From positions 1-50,680 of the forward strand of contig NW_014578853.1 in NCBI RefSeq assembly GCF_000485595.1: a stretch of DNA of 50,680 nucleotides, given 5' to 3'. This document shows positions 22,201-33,360 of this stretch, piece by piece. Both the position numbers and the translations under genes were made by a program. The notes beneath the pieces were generated by a model. The model saw only the letters and a list, made by a program, of their open reading frames with translations, was not told the origin of the DNA and did no database searches. Every line of letters begins with the position of its first letter. Within the stretch, counting starts at the first letter, position 1. The DNA is from Priapulus caudatus. Taxonomy: Eukaryota; Priapulida; Priapulimorpha; Priapulimorphida; Priapulidae.

Positions 22201-23606
22201 AAGTGCCGCAGAGCGACAGCGCTCACCTGACGGCAGGTGTTCTGATGCTATACTCACTGGCAAACGAATGAAGAGCACCTCCCATCACCGCGTTCGCGCT
22301 CTAAGAGCATATATCTAGGATACTAACTATAAAGATCTAAAATCTATGATAGCTAGGCTTTGGCTATACCGGTAAGTACAGTACAAAAGATACAGCTGTG
22401 GGGGGGTAAGACTTTAATGGACCTTCGCTTATAACATGTTATCATGGATATCGTCGAGCAGCGGGCGTAGTGTGGTGGTTGGGGGAGAGTGGGGGGAGAG
22501 GGCGGGTGGAAGGGGCCTAATAGCAAAAGCAGGTTGCCGCGAGATGGGGCGGGCAAGTGCTCAATAAATCAAAGATGGCATCACCCTTCGTGCGTGATAA
22601 CCGTCACACTCCCATTGAGTTCTGAAGATGCCAAGTATATTCAGGCAGGCAAGAATTTCGCTCCAGGCTGTGGAGTTAACAATATCTGCATTGCAGGTTG
22701 GCCAGGCCAATAATTATGATTAGAATAGTGGAGTTCACCCCCATGCATGCGTGAATGGGCTGCCCCCATTGTTTCTTGCGCATACACACAGCTGCCGAGC
22801 GCATTCCAGGGTTCATTTACAGGTCTGATATTACAGGGTGCTACTCAAGGTTGCTAATACAGAGCTGCTTTAGAAAATAATAATGATTTTAAGGAGCGTA
22901 AACCTTGTTCAACAAACATTTGCCTTGCAATGGAACTGTGCAAACTGTAGCCCAACATCCACAATGGCAAAAGCAGTTCAGGTCTTTGTTAACAGTCACA
23001 ATCCATGTTAACCCCTTCTCTTGAGGTCCAAAAGGATTATCAAAACTTACTCTCGCATTTTCAGCAGAAAGTTCATTTCAATGGTCCTTTCAATAAAGCG
23101 CATAAAAATGCTGAGGTTCCCGCTGAAACAAAAGTTTTTCAAATCGCTCCGTCAGACCAATGTCCTTCAGAAAAATGCTTAAATGCTTCGCCTGTGCCCA
23201 GTTGACTGCTTTGACTGTGATCCTCCAATTTCGGCACAGTGATGGGCTTTGCCTACCATGATGCTATACACCGACTATGCACGAGGCACTAGGTCGAGCC
23301 GTTAAGATTGTGCCGGAATTCTGGGCATTTCGCTCGCCTAACCTAAAGTTAAGAGGAATGTTACCCCCTTCTTTTACACACCTCCTTGACCTTGACCGTT
23401 TGAGCCCCGCAGCTTCGACATCCCAACTCGTTTGACGATTCCCCCAACGTCGGCGCCGATATATCGTGACGCGTACGTCGGAGCGGTTAAGATTTGCCGC
23501 AATTGTTGACGGACGGACCGACGCACGGAACGCACAGCACGTACGTACGGACGGACCGGACGATGCATGCGATTCTCATAGCTGGGCATCTGACTATGTC
23601 AAGATG
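22201..23606. mobile_element. 1.4-kb dispersed element, copy 1
   Basis: Starts caagtgccgcagagcgacag and ends near catctgactatgtcaagatg followed by aagct. It shares both ends and a long 3' part (ccatgttaac-ccttctcttg, gcagaaagttcatttcaatg, tttcggcacagtgatgggct, gagcggttaagatttg, gacggacggaccgac) with 41391-42784; the middle is diverged. A 3' part also recurs at 45890-46438. Class uncertain: no long TIRs or transposase. It abuts the mariner fold-back. Confidence 0.6.
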
Positions 23607-24465
23607 AAGCTAAACCAAATGAAAATGGGGGGGGTGGTGGGTTCACATCAAGGTGACAAAAAAGTTATTAACAATGGGTTGCATTTTTTTGGGTCACGCC
23701 TGTATGCCTTATACACGCCCCCCCCCCACACAAGCCTACCACACGCACCACGCACGTGCACGGCACGCAAAGCAACGGGCACGCACGCAGCGCACGCGAC
23801 CGCAGGCACGCACGCACAGTCACAGCCACACACACACACACACACCCACTGGAACTATCATCATGACTGGTACAGTTACGAATATATCACATTGATATGA
23901 TCATGCATAATACACTCATAAGCCACCGGGATGTCAATAAAGGAAACCTAAGACTAAAAGGGAAGGAAAAAGCGGAAATAAACATATATCTATGAAGCCA
24001 ACATTACAAGAAAAATATGACAAAGACGCAGAAGTGACTGAAAATAGATGGCAGGGAAGTAGATCGGATGTGAAGTAGATCAGATGTAAGCACGGGGAGA
24101 GGCTGGAAAATGGAAGAAGGAATAGTTGGCATCGGTAGCGGGGAATGGAGATGGGCTGTATCATGGAAGCAGGAAGAGGTACAAGGGACGGTGGCGGGGA
24201 AGTGGCTGGAAAGTAAATATTCTGACTAGAAAAAATAGAAATCAACGATGACAACATGATCAAGGGATGCTGTCTTCGCTGGCTGGTAATGAGGAGGCGT
24301 GACTGTGGGAGGCAGGGATAAGGTTACGGTGGCTTTCTTACAACAGTAGTAGATAAACTTAATTAATTAATTAATTAAATAATTAACAGTAATAACGCAT
24401 TGCGAACACCATCATATATATAACGAAGCACTGAAGGCCAGCAGTAGACATAGAAGGCCATGAGT
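23607..24465. other. Intron sequence, no exon seen
   Basis: Contains poly-C and AC/GC-rich microsatellites at 23718-23850 and (TTAA)n at 24357-24385. The rest is ordinary A+T-moderate sequence without splice-flanked frames. Confidence 0.45.
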
Positions 24466-25330
24466 CCTCTCTCTCTCTCTCTCTCTCTCTCACGCATAAC
24501 AACACAGCTCACAATCACCGCTAATTACTCTGCCCAGTCCTCTTGTTTTCTAACGCTTCTGTAGTATCTGTTTTATGCACTAGCTCTCGCTGTTCCAGGC
24601 GATGCTCTACACCACCTCTACTATATCTCTCTTCGCACCTCTCTCTCTCTCTCTCGTCGTTCTCTCCCTATGTATATATATATATATATATATATTATAT
24701 ATTAATATATATATATATCACCGTCATGCATCTCTCTCGTTCTCTGCTGCTTCTCGCTCTATCGCTGCGCTATTTATCTCTGCATCTCATCTCTCTCTCT
24801 CTTCCCCTCTCCCTGGTCCGACTTTATCATGCCTCTCATCCGTAAATTCCTCTTGCTTCTCTCTCTCTGCGTCTCTCTCTCTCAGATCTCTCTCTCTCTC
24901 CTCTCTCGTCCCTGCTGTTCCATTCTCTCTCATCTCACCCCTGTCTATGTCTTTCACCTCCCTTTACCCCTCCCTATCTATCTATATGGTTACCGCTTTC
25001 CCCCTCCCTCATTTCTCCCGCGTTTCTCTTCTGTCGGGCTCAGCCCCTCTTTTCCCCTCTCTGCTTATCTCTCTCACCGCATTCTCGCTCTCATTCTCAT
25101 CTTCAACCTCTCTCTCTTTCCCTCAGCCCCTCCTCCTCCTCCTCGCTCCTCCTCCGGCCCTCGCTCCACCATCCCATCTACGCGGCCGTCCTCCTCCTCC
25201 ACCTCCTGCGCTGCCTCCCACCTCCTCCTCCCTCGACGCTCCCCCTCCTCCTGCCACAACCACCGCACGTCCTCTCCCCTAACGATCCTCCTCCACCTCC
25301 CCCCACCCTTCTCCCCTCCCCTCCGCCTCA
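24466..25330. repeat. Pyrimidine-rich low-complexity tract
   Basis: (CT)n at 24470-24492, (TA)n at about 24671-24718, then CT- and CCTCCT-rich sequence up to the canonical HMG-2 exon's downstream side. Ser/Leu/Pro-rich frames on the plus strand are artefacts of this composition. Confidence 0.85.
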
Positions 25331-25379
25331 TCCTCCACCCACCCCCCCTCCGCCACCCGTGGAGTCAGCACATGCCTAC

Positions 25380-25567
25380 CTGAGGGCGTCGGCCCTGAAG
25401 TCTTTGTCTTGCGCTTTTGCGTTTTTTTGTTCCGCTTGAGCTGCTGAAGCGTAGTTGTCTCAGCGCGCTCCAGCCCGGGTAGAGCTGCATGTGCAGCTGG
25501 CCGCTCCTTGCGCGCCAGGTCCAGATAGTACTTGACTGCTCGGCGGGGCGGTCTAGCGCGTGCCAGG
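25380..25567 (-). CDS. TCF/LEF: TCF/LEF canonical HMG-box second-half exon, frame broken by small insertions
   Basis: Read on the minus strand, fragments in shifting frames give WHALDR, AEQ, KYY-LARKER, QLHMQLYPGWSA, RDNYA, then a KKRKRK-like basic run and GPTPSG. These match in order helices 2-3 of a TCF HMG box plus its basic tail (nuclear localisation and DNA-bending region). Acceptor is ctttcag, donor gtaggc; the exon ends phase 1, as both C-clamp exons require. At least five small insertions break the frame (extra bases just after the acceptor, after DR, after KYY, inside ER-QL, before DNY). The insertion-only pattern matches the unpolished long-read segments elsewhere in this window, and the exon lies between two low-complexity tracts that short reads assemble poorly. 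I infer sequencing error rather than a dead exon, but a decayed exon cannot be excluded. Confidence 0.85.
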
Positions 25568-25734
25568 CTGAAAGACGCAGCAGAAGAAGAGAGAGTAGAG
25601 ACGTTAGTAAGGGGGGTACAGATTACTTGTCTGGCCCACAAAACTAACAAATGCAGTCACTGGGCAAACAGCCGGAGAAATGAGAATGCTAAGGAAACGT
25701 CTGACTGTATATCGTTTAGGCGTCAACATCCATC

Positions 25735-25910
25735 ATCCTCATCACCATCGATTCATTCATGCATAATCCAATTACATCGTCATCATCATCAATCCGCCAT
25801 GCAGCGGCCATCATTTCATCAATCATTCATTATCATCGTCATCATCATGCAACAATCGATCATCATCATCATCATTATCATCATCGTCATCATCGCAGGA
25901 TGTTTTTATC
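25735..25910. repeat. (ATC)n-rich tract
   Basis: Long run of imperfect ATC/ATT trinucleotides, coding His/Ile runs. Followed at about 26085-26140 by (GAC)n. Confidence 0.85.
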
Positions 25911-26195
25911 CAGCTTTGGGGGGGAGGCTATGCTAAGCGACACTTAATGCTAAGTAATCAGCCCCTCTCTTCCTCCCTCTCTCCCACCCTTCCTCTCTCC
26001 CTCGCTCCCTCTCCCTACCCTTCGATTCACCATGGAGGGAGGTGTTTACGCGTGATACAAGCACTCTCATGCCCGCGGCGACGTCGATGACGACGACGAC
26101 GACGACCGAACGGGAGGGACGACGACGACGACGACGACGTAGTTCTTAGCGCGTTAATATACGTCATGCAGAAAACATAAACGGATGGCAGACGG

Positions 26196-27000
26196 AACGG
26201 AGTCTCTCTCTCTCACTCTCTGTCTGCATGTCTCTCTCTCTCTCTCACTCTGTCTGCATGTCTCTCTCTCTCTCACTCTCTGTCTGCATGTCTCTCTGCC
26301 TCTGCTCTTACTCATAATGTCTGCATGTCTCTGCTCATTCTCTCACTCTATGTCTGCATGTCTCTCTCTCTCTCTCACTCTATGTCTGCATGTCTCTCTC
26401 TCTCTCTCACTCTCTGTCTGCATGTCTCTCTCTCTCTCTCACTCTCTGTCTGCATGTCTCTCTCTCTCTCTCACTCTCTGTCTGCATGTCTCTCTCTCTC
26501 ACTCTCTGTCTGCATGTCTCTCTCTCTCTCCCTCTGTCTGGCAAAATGTGCTCATCTCCTCTCTCACTCGCTCGTCTGCATGTCTCTTGCTCTCTCAGCC
26601 TCTGTCCTGCAGTGTCTCTGTCTCTCCTCTCTGTCTGACATGTCACTCGTCTGCTCACTTCTGTCTGCATGATCTCTCTCTCTGTCTCACTCTCTGTCTG
26701 CATGTCTCTCTCTCTCACTCTCTGTCTGCAATGTCTCTCTCTCTCTCTCGATCACTCTCTGTGCTGGCATGTCCTCGTCTCTCGCCCTCTCTGTCTGGCA
26801 TGTCTCTGCTCCTGCCTCTCTGTCTGCAATGTCTCTCTCTCTCTCACTCCTGTCTGAATGTGGTCTCTCTCTGGCTGGCACTCCTGATGTCTGCATGTCT
26901 TCTCTCTCTCTCACTCTCTGTCTGCATGTCTCTCTCTCTCACTCTCTGTCTGCATGTCTCTCTCTCTCACTCTCTGTCTGCATGTCTCTCTCTCGCTCAC
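26196..27000. repeat. 28-30-bp CT-rich minisatellite
   Basis: About 25 copies of tctctctctcactctctgtc followed by tgcatg with variable (CT)n length. Parts (26290-26345 and 26540-26900) carry extra single bases like the other unpolished stretches. The 408-codon plus-strand frame over it is Ser/Leu/Cys repeat, not a gene. (CT)n/CCCT-rich sequence continues to about 27340. Confidence 0.9.
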
Positions 27001-27148
27001 TCTCTTTCTCCCCCCCCCCTCTCTCACTCTCCCTCACTCTCTCTCCTCTCCCCCTCTATTCTTCCCTCTCCCTCCTGCTCTCTCTCTCGCATCTCCTCTC
27101 TCTGCGGCCCTCTCTCTGCCTGCGCCCTCCTGCTATCTCTCCCTCTCC

Positions 27149-27201
<53 letters not shown>

Positions 27202-27344
27202 CGCTCTCTCTCTCTCGCTCTCTCTCCTCTCCCCCTCTATCTCTCCCTCTCCCTCCTCTCTCTCGCTCTCTCCCTCTATCTCTCTCTTTCTCGTTCTCTC
27301 CCTCCTCTCTCTCGCTCTCTCTCTCTCTCACTCCTCCGCTATCA

Positions 27345-28238
27345 CGCAGGAGTTGCGTTAGTAGTGTGTATACACCGCACGACTACGGTGGCGGTGGCGG
27401 CGGCGATGTGAAATGAAGCCAGTGTCCCCCACCGGCTCCTGCTGCATGATCAGTAAGCAAAGTAAACAAGACTCACAGAGAAAAATAAGGCCCGGGTAGC
27501 TAGCTCTAATAATAATCATAATAAGACACAACTACATGTTGAAACCCATGCTAAAGCACTTTTAATTATCGAGCGCGACCGGCGGAGACACCTGGTGTTA
27601 ATGTCGGGAACCGTTCCAGGAATGTCAGCCTGCCTGCATGCAGCTAACGATTCTTAAAAAAAAACGAAAGAAAAACGCAAGAGTAACAGGGAGCGACCGA
27701 CCGACGCTACGTCTTCCTCCTCATCCTCCTCCTCCTGCTCCTCCTCTTGCGGAGGAAGGGAGAGAGAGAGAGAGAGCGTCGGCAACAGAGAGAGAGAGAG
27801 AGAGGAACGAACGCTTCTCATATATATATATCAAGATATTTTTTTTATCGAGCTCTCGCGTAAAGAAATCGATGTATACAGTGCACTCTCGATGTTCCGA
27901 ACTGCCATTCAGACCAGCGCCATCTAGCGGCGGCGATAATAATCAAAAGTGCTTTAGCCTCTCGCGGCAGCGGCGGCGACGTATTTTGTAGCGCGTGGAG
28001 GAGGCGGCAACGCGCGCGCGCCTGCGCGCGGGGGGGAGGGGGTTGCGGATTCGCTGTCCTGCACACACGATCCCCGCCTCCGCCCCGCCCCTTGAAGGAG
28101 GGACCCCTCCAGGAGGGGCAGTGAGGGGGTCGTGCTCTCCCCGAGATAAATTTTGCGTGCCCGAAATGTGCGCGCGCGTTCGCTTGTTTTCGCTCGCTGA
28201 GTCGCAATCGGGAAAATCGACAGTCCACTGTAACATGG
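27345..28238. other. Region between the CT tract and the alternative HMG exon
   Basis: Includes GA/AG microsatellites (27757-27803), the CTCF-like GCGCCATCT word at 27917-27925, a cg-rich stretch at 28000-28130 and, next to the TAG of the alternative HMG exon, sequence that would be its 3' UTR if it is a terminal exon. No further coding exon recognised. Confidence 0.4.
27561..27566 (-). terminator. Candidate variant poly(A) signal ATTAAA for the short HMG isoform
   Basis: ATTAAA on the minus strand about 0.67 kb beyond the TAG that ends the alternative HMG-2 exon. It would allow that exon to be a terminal exon. Weak evidence, since such hexamers are common. Confidence 0.18.
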
Positions 28239-28433
28239 CTACTGAACTGATTCTGGCGGCGGCGGCGGCGGCAGGGGCGGGCCGACGGCAGCGGCGGCGC
28301 CCCCTGACGTTTGAGCCTGGCAACTAGCCGCTGCAGCCTGCTGCATTCCGGCCAGCTTCTGCATGTGCAATTCGCGCTCCCTCCTCGCGAGTGCAAAATA
28401 TTTCGCCTTTTCACTGTTGTCCAGGGCATGCCA
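28239..28433 (-). CDS. TCF/LEF: TCF/LEF alternative HMG-box second-half exon with its own stop codon
   Basis: An excellent acceptor (ttttctttgtgtttag) is followed in phase 0 by WHALDNSE and then KAKYFALARRERELHMQ, then KLAGMQQAAAASCQAQTSGG, a short Ala run, a Pro run and a TAG at 28239-28241 (64 codons plus stop). This fits directly after the phase-0 Arg-Arg end of the HMG-1 exon. Helix 2 and early helix 3 resemble the TCF box (WHAL, KYF-LAR-ER-LHMQ). The usual LYPGWSARDNY and the basic tail are replaced by an Ala/Gln/Pro tail. No convincing in-frame GT donor is seen before the stop, so it is probably an alternative terminal exon giving a protein without C-clamp. The frame is clean over its whole length. 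Alternative view: an intronic relic, though an intact frame with correct phase and a strong acceptor argues against that. Confidence 0.85.
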   Translation of the reverse strand, partial: WHALDNSEKAKYFALARRERELHMQKLAGMQQAAAASCQAQTSGGAAAAVGPPLPPPPPPESVQ

Positions 28434-28489
28434 CTAAACACAAAGAAAACACGTGTATAACAGAGAGAAACCGGTGTGCCAGGATCCGA

Positions 28490-28506
28490 GGGAGAGCGAG
28501 AGAGAG

Positions 28507-28549
<43 letters not shown>

Positions 28550-28552
28550 GAG

Positions 28553-28583
<31 letters not shown>

Positions 28584-29100
28584 AGAAAGAGAGAGCGAAC
28601 CAGAGAGAGAGAGAAAGAGAGAGAGGGCGGAGAATGAGAGAGAGAGCGAGAGAGAGAAGAGGAGAGAGATAGATAAAGAGAGAGAGAGAGTGAGTGAGAA
28701 AGCAAACGATATATATATATAATATATATATAATATAGACGAGAGGCAGAGAGAGAAGAGAGAGAGGAGAGAAAGAGAGAGAGAGAGAGAGAGGAAGAGC
28801 AGCGAGAGAGCAGAGGAGAGAGAGAGAAAGAGAGAGTTAGAGAGAGCACAAGAGAGAAAGAAGGAAAGAGAAAAGAGGAGAGAGCCAGAGAGCGCGGCCG
28901 CACGCGCGGAGGAGAGAAGAGAGGACAGTAAGAAGAAAGAAGAGAAATATGATATAGATTAGACTAGATAGATAGAGAGAGAGAGAGGAGGAGAAAGGGG
29001 AGCAGATGAGAGAGAAAAGTGAGAAAGCAAGGGAAAGCCAGAGAGAGAGAGATGGAGGCAAAGAGAGAGAGAGAGAGATAGAGAGAGAGGGAGTATAGCA
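28490..29100. repeat. GA-rich low-complexity tract
   Basis: (GA)n with GAGG, GATA and TATA interruptions. It gives Arg/Glu or Ser/Leu frames only. It marks the left edge of the triplicated segment; version 2 begins inside the equivalent tract right after the N gap. Confidence 0.9.
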
Positions 29101-29782
29101 CAGCTAGCCACATACTGAGGTCGTGAAGTTAAGACAAGACGATCACTGTGAAAGATTGTGCAAATAAAAACCAAGTGCCAGAGAGCGACACAAAAACTTA
29201 AACGAGGAGGCCACAAGGAACCGAGTGGCTGAGAGAGACAGAGCAGGAAGAGGAGAGAGAGATAGGAGAGAAGAAGAGAGCGAGCAAGAAAGCAGAGAGA
29301 GAAGATAGATAGAGAGAGAAAAGATAGGGAGAGTAAAATAAAAAGCGAGATAGAGAGAAAGAGAGAGAAAAAAAAACAGAGAGCAATAGACGAGAGAGAG
29401 AGAGAGAAGGAGAGAGGAGAAAGAGAGAAAAAGGAAGAATTTGCGAAGACTGCGCCGACGTGACAGACCGAGACAGAGATGGGAGGGATAGACAGAGTGT
29501 GCACTAAGACACGAGAAGGAGCACGACAGCAAGCCGACCTTCACGGTACGCACAACGACCTAAGGGCGCTCGCGGCGCAACGACAGCGCACAAGACTGGC
29601 CCACCCCGGACGCGCCACTACACATAATGGCGCTGGCGATCGACTCCTCGCTCGATCGTCCGTCCTCATCCCGAAACATCGTCCCTCCCCACCGCCGGCG
29701 TAGGTGGCGCCCCTGCACGCCCCCATCTCCTCTAGGTGGTCCCCCTTCCTCCCGCTAGGTGGCGCCGGCGACCGGGCATCAC

Positions 29783-30080
29783 CCGGCGTCCGAGGATCTG
29801 GTTGATGCGGCGCTCTCCTTGAGCGTGCATCGCGAGCGACGGGACGCGGCGCATCTCCTTCATGTAAGCATGAACGCGTTTCAGCGGCTTCTTGATGTGG
29901 TTCTCTTCTTCTTGAGGCGGCCAGCTGCTGATGCGGCGCGCCCCCGCCACCGCCGCCACCGCCCCTGGTGGTGCGTGGTGGTGGTGGGCGGCGGCACGGC
30001 GCGTGCTGCGACGAACTAGGCCGGGACCTGGCTGGCTCGCCGCGGCTGCCCCCGTGTGACTCGTGAGGGCCAGCGAGTTC
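29783..30080 (-). pseudogene. TCF/LEF: TCF HMG-1 exon, noisy version 1 (frameshifted)
   Basis: Same exon as 47903-48191 with scattered one-base differences. The minus strand gives HIKKPL then breaks near the [11 protein letters not shown] block; later KEMR and INQILGRR are in other frames. Donor region catcacccgg and the upstream cgagttccgagg context align with version 3. Inferred to be an uncorrected long-read copy, not a true paralogue. Confidence 0.85.
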
Positions 30081-30844
30081 CGAGGGGCAGAGGTCAAAGG
30101 TCAGCGCGAAAGTACGGAAGACGGTGAGGGAAGGGTGGTTCTGTGTGTGGGGGCGGATCTCAGCATGGCGTTATTTCGTTATTTGTTGTTATTGTATCGT
30201 TATCTTATGTCTGTTTTGTATGATTCTCATCGCACCACCTATTTTCATTTTCGTATTGGATCGGATACCGTTTACGCTATTACGTTTTCGTACAAATCTT
30301 ACATTTTCAATATTACCGTATCGTAACAATGTATTTTCGTATTATTTCTCACTCTCAAACTCTAACCAAATCTATTATACCATCGTTCGCTATATTAATA
30401 TAGCCTATATATGCGTGTGTGTGTATATTATATACATAAATATATATATATATATATATATATGATATATTATATATAATAATATAAGATGACATAAGAA
30501 TATAGGCCGTGGCTACGCGGCCCGGTTACCGACACCCAAGCCTCCAGGCTATATTATATTTCTTAGTATAACCAAACATATTTTTCAGTAAAAAAAATAA
30601 ACAATGCGTTTTTACAATAATATTACTTAACCTTAAGTCATTTTATCAAAAAAATTGTTTTTTTGTACCTTTTGAAGCCAATAGTACATCTGGTGAAAAT
30701 CAGACGAATTAGAAGAGGGCGTGCGCTAATAGTGCCGTGGATTTTGAGAATCTGCGCGAGGCTTTGTAATGGGATGACCGCGAACGCGTAGCCGCTGCCG
30801 TATCTATATATATATAAGTATATACATACATGTGCGCATCGTAC

Positions 30845-30983
30845 CTATGGTGATCCTGAGGATGGATTTCTTGTTTTGGTCCGGCGTGACGGAATGGCTG
30901 GACGTGGGCGATACCGGGGTGGTGGTTGGTGCCGGCGGCATCCGCCGCGTGACCCGGGCAGGCAATTGCCCGGCGGACTGTAC
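30845..30983 (-). pseudogene. TCF/LEF: TCF linker exon (PGPKQE), noisy version 1
   Basis: Aligns with 48931-49062 including the GTAC donor. The region coding HPGIAHPAIVTPGPKQE is recognisable but interrupted by single-base insertions, for example in the His run and before PGIAH. The acceptor side reads tgtacctcccaaatac, altered relative to the clean version. Confidence 0.8.
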
Positions 30984-31280
30984 CTCCCAAATACAAGCGA
31001 GCAGCCTGTGATCGATGGCGGCGCGCGGAATGCGACGAACTGCCAGCACCCCCGGCGAGACATCCAACCCACATGTCGCACTTTTTCTATGAAACTCGCC
31101 ACGCCACACTGACACCACCACTAACCCCACCCTCGAAAGAGGCACACCCCCTAACCACACCACACTGACAAATGCACCCACCTAACCCTGAATTAAGTGA
31201 AGGACTCCGCCTAACCGTGGCACGTTCCGACTCACCCGTGGATGTGGGGACACGTCGGCGAGACGGCAGGGCCCACCTAC

Positions 31281-31373
31281 CTTGGCAAATGTTCCAGTAT
31301 TTACATGACAGCGAGCCGGGGTACGCGCCGCGGAACGCGTTTGATGCCACGGGTTACATCGACCGACGCGATG
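31281..31373 (-). pseudogene. TCF/LEF: TCF linker exon (YPVAS-FRGAYPG), noisy version 1
   Basis: Aligns with 49343-49429 between a gtaggt donor and a tcttgcag acceptor. Extra bases (93 versus 87) break the frame. It sits next to the version-1 GAGACATGAGATGTGAG array, in the same arrangement as version 3. Confidence 0.75.
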
Positions 31374-31379
31374 CTGCAA

Positions 31380-32230
31380 GACACGAGACGTGAGGGTGGA
31401 GACACGAGACATGAGATATGAAGACAATCAATATCGAGACATGAGATATGAGAGCATGAGATCATGAGACATGAGATATGAGACATTGAGACAATGAGAA
31501 TATGAGAATACGGGATTGTGAGAATGAGACACGACCATAAGACCATAGACTCATAGACACGAAGACGATACACAGAGGCATGGGATGTGAGATGTCAGCC
31601 GTGGGGACTGAGATGTTGAGACATGAGATGTGAGAACATGAGATGTGAGACTTGTGACGTGAGACAGAGATGTCGAGCAGTTAGACACGCGGACGTGAGA
31701 CATGAGATGTGAGACATGAGACTGAGATGTGAGCCGTTAGACACGCGGACGTGAGACATGAGATGTGAGACAATGAGACATGAGATGTGAAGGCCGTTAG
31801 ACACGGGACGTGAGACATGAGAATGTGAAGACTGAGACATGAGGATCGTGAGCCGTTAGACACGGGACGTGACGACATGAGATGTGAGACATGAGACATG
31901 AGATGTGAGCCGTAGACACGGGACGTGAGACATGATGTGAGACATGAGATGTGGACATGAGATGTGCAGACATGAAGATGCTGAGACATGAGATGTGAGA
32001 CATGAGACGTTAGACATGAAGATGTGCAGACACGAGATCGGTTGAGCCGTTAGGACCACGCGCGACGTGAGACATGAGATGTGAGATGTGAGACACAGAT
32101 GTCGAGACATGAGAGAGAAAAAAAAAAAAGAAAGAAATGATTGAAGCCGTTAGACACGGGACGTGAGACATGAGATGTGAGATGAGACATGAGATGTGAG
32201 GACACGAGATTGTGATATGATGAGATGTCA
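31380..32230. repeat. GAGACATGAGATGTGAG minisatellite, version 1
   Basis: Short units gagacatgagatgtgag punctuated by ccgttagacacgggacgtga. Starts about ten bases beyond the acceptor of the YPVAS exon. Frames (SHLMSHVSHLMS) are repeat-derived. AT-rich sequence (32230-32540) follows, with nothing recognisable. Confidence 0.9.
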
Positions 32231-32540
32231 GATTGCTGATAATTTTTGTTTATATTGTTGTATATTGGATTTTATAATTGTTATTTGTAGTTTATATATT
32301 TGTCATATATAATAATTGTTACATGTGCTTCACAGATAGACATGCAAATTTGAAACAATATCAATAATATTTTAAAACGTTTTACTATTTTAAACATAAA
32401 CTGGAACTCAAATCTATGCATGTTAGTATTTACTTGTTAGTTGGTTACGTAGTTATATTTACTGGCCTGCTTAATTAGTTAGTCGGAGAGTTAGGCCATT
32501 AGTTAGTTGTAAATTAGCATAATATATCAGTGTGTAGTTA

Positions 32541-33360
32541 TATGGCAACGCTTAGTAAGGAGATTAGAGATCGAACGTGAATCAACGAAAAAGTTCTCGT
32601 CTCTCTCTCTCTCTCTCTGCTCTTCTCTCTCTCTCTCTCTCTCTCATCTCTTCTCTCTCTCTCATCATTCTGGTCTCTCTCTCTGCTGGCGCGCGACGTG
32701 ACGCAAACGCAGGCAGCCGAAGCAATAGCGGCGCACGGCAAACGCTGCGGTAACCATGGCACGCGAGGCGGCGGCACGCCGGGAGCTCACGTGGCGGAGG
32801 AGGGAGCGACAAGCGGACGATGACGATGAGATGACGACGGCGGTGGCCGACATCAGCACGTAGAGGCCGGTGGGGCTACGAGCGTGATGCCAGCAGGCAG
32901 CAGCAGCAGCACGCCGGCGGCGGCGGCAGCGGCTGTAGGCAGCATCGTGGCTAGAAGAAGGCGGGCCGGGCGGACGGGCGGCGTGGCGGCCAAAACACAC
33001 GGAAGGGATATTACAAGCAGGAGATTAACTACACGCTATAACAGCGCTAACAGACCGCGAAATATCAGCAATACCAGAGGAGGATGGAGGAGGGAGCGAG
33101 GGAGAGAGATAGTAGAGAGGGATGGAGAGAAGCGAGGGAGAGGAGAGTGAGAGAGAGGAAGAGAGGATGGGGAGAGGGCGAGAGAGAGGAGGGAAGGAGG
33201 GAGGGAGGAGGGAGAGAGGGAGGGATGGAGAGAAGGAGGGAGAGAGTGAGCGGGGAGAGAGGAATGGAGGGAGGGAGGGCACGGAGGGGGGGAGGGAGGG
33301 AGGGAGTGGAGGGAGGGAGGGAGGGGAGGGGCGTGGGTAGAGTGCATGTGACAACACACT
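32541..33360. other. CT tract, GC-rich core and GA tract in version 1
   Basis: (CT)n at 32600-32690, then about 300 bp of GC-rich sequence with CAG/GCG repeats (32695-33000) that is open in several frames, then a GAGG-rich tract. An unrecognised exon in the GC-rich core cannot be excluded (equivalent part of version 2: 40215-40550), but no family motif is seen. Confidence 0.4.

Noticed and set aside
25074-25650. Long pyrimidine-side frames overlapping the canonical HMG exon
   Set aside because: The plus frames are Ser/Pro low complexity; only the minus-strand fragments 25380-25567 match a protein family.
26185-27411. 408-codon plus-strand open frame
   Set aside because: Ser/Leu/Cys repeat coded by a CT-rich 28-30-bp minisatellite; no start context, domain or splice support.
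32700-33000. GC-rich region (and 40230-40550) as a coding TCF exon
   Set aside because: Open in several frames but coding only Ala/Ser/Arg simple sequence, no family motif and no convincing splice pair.
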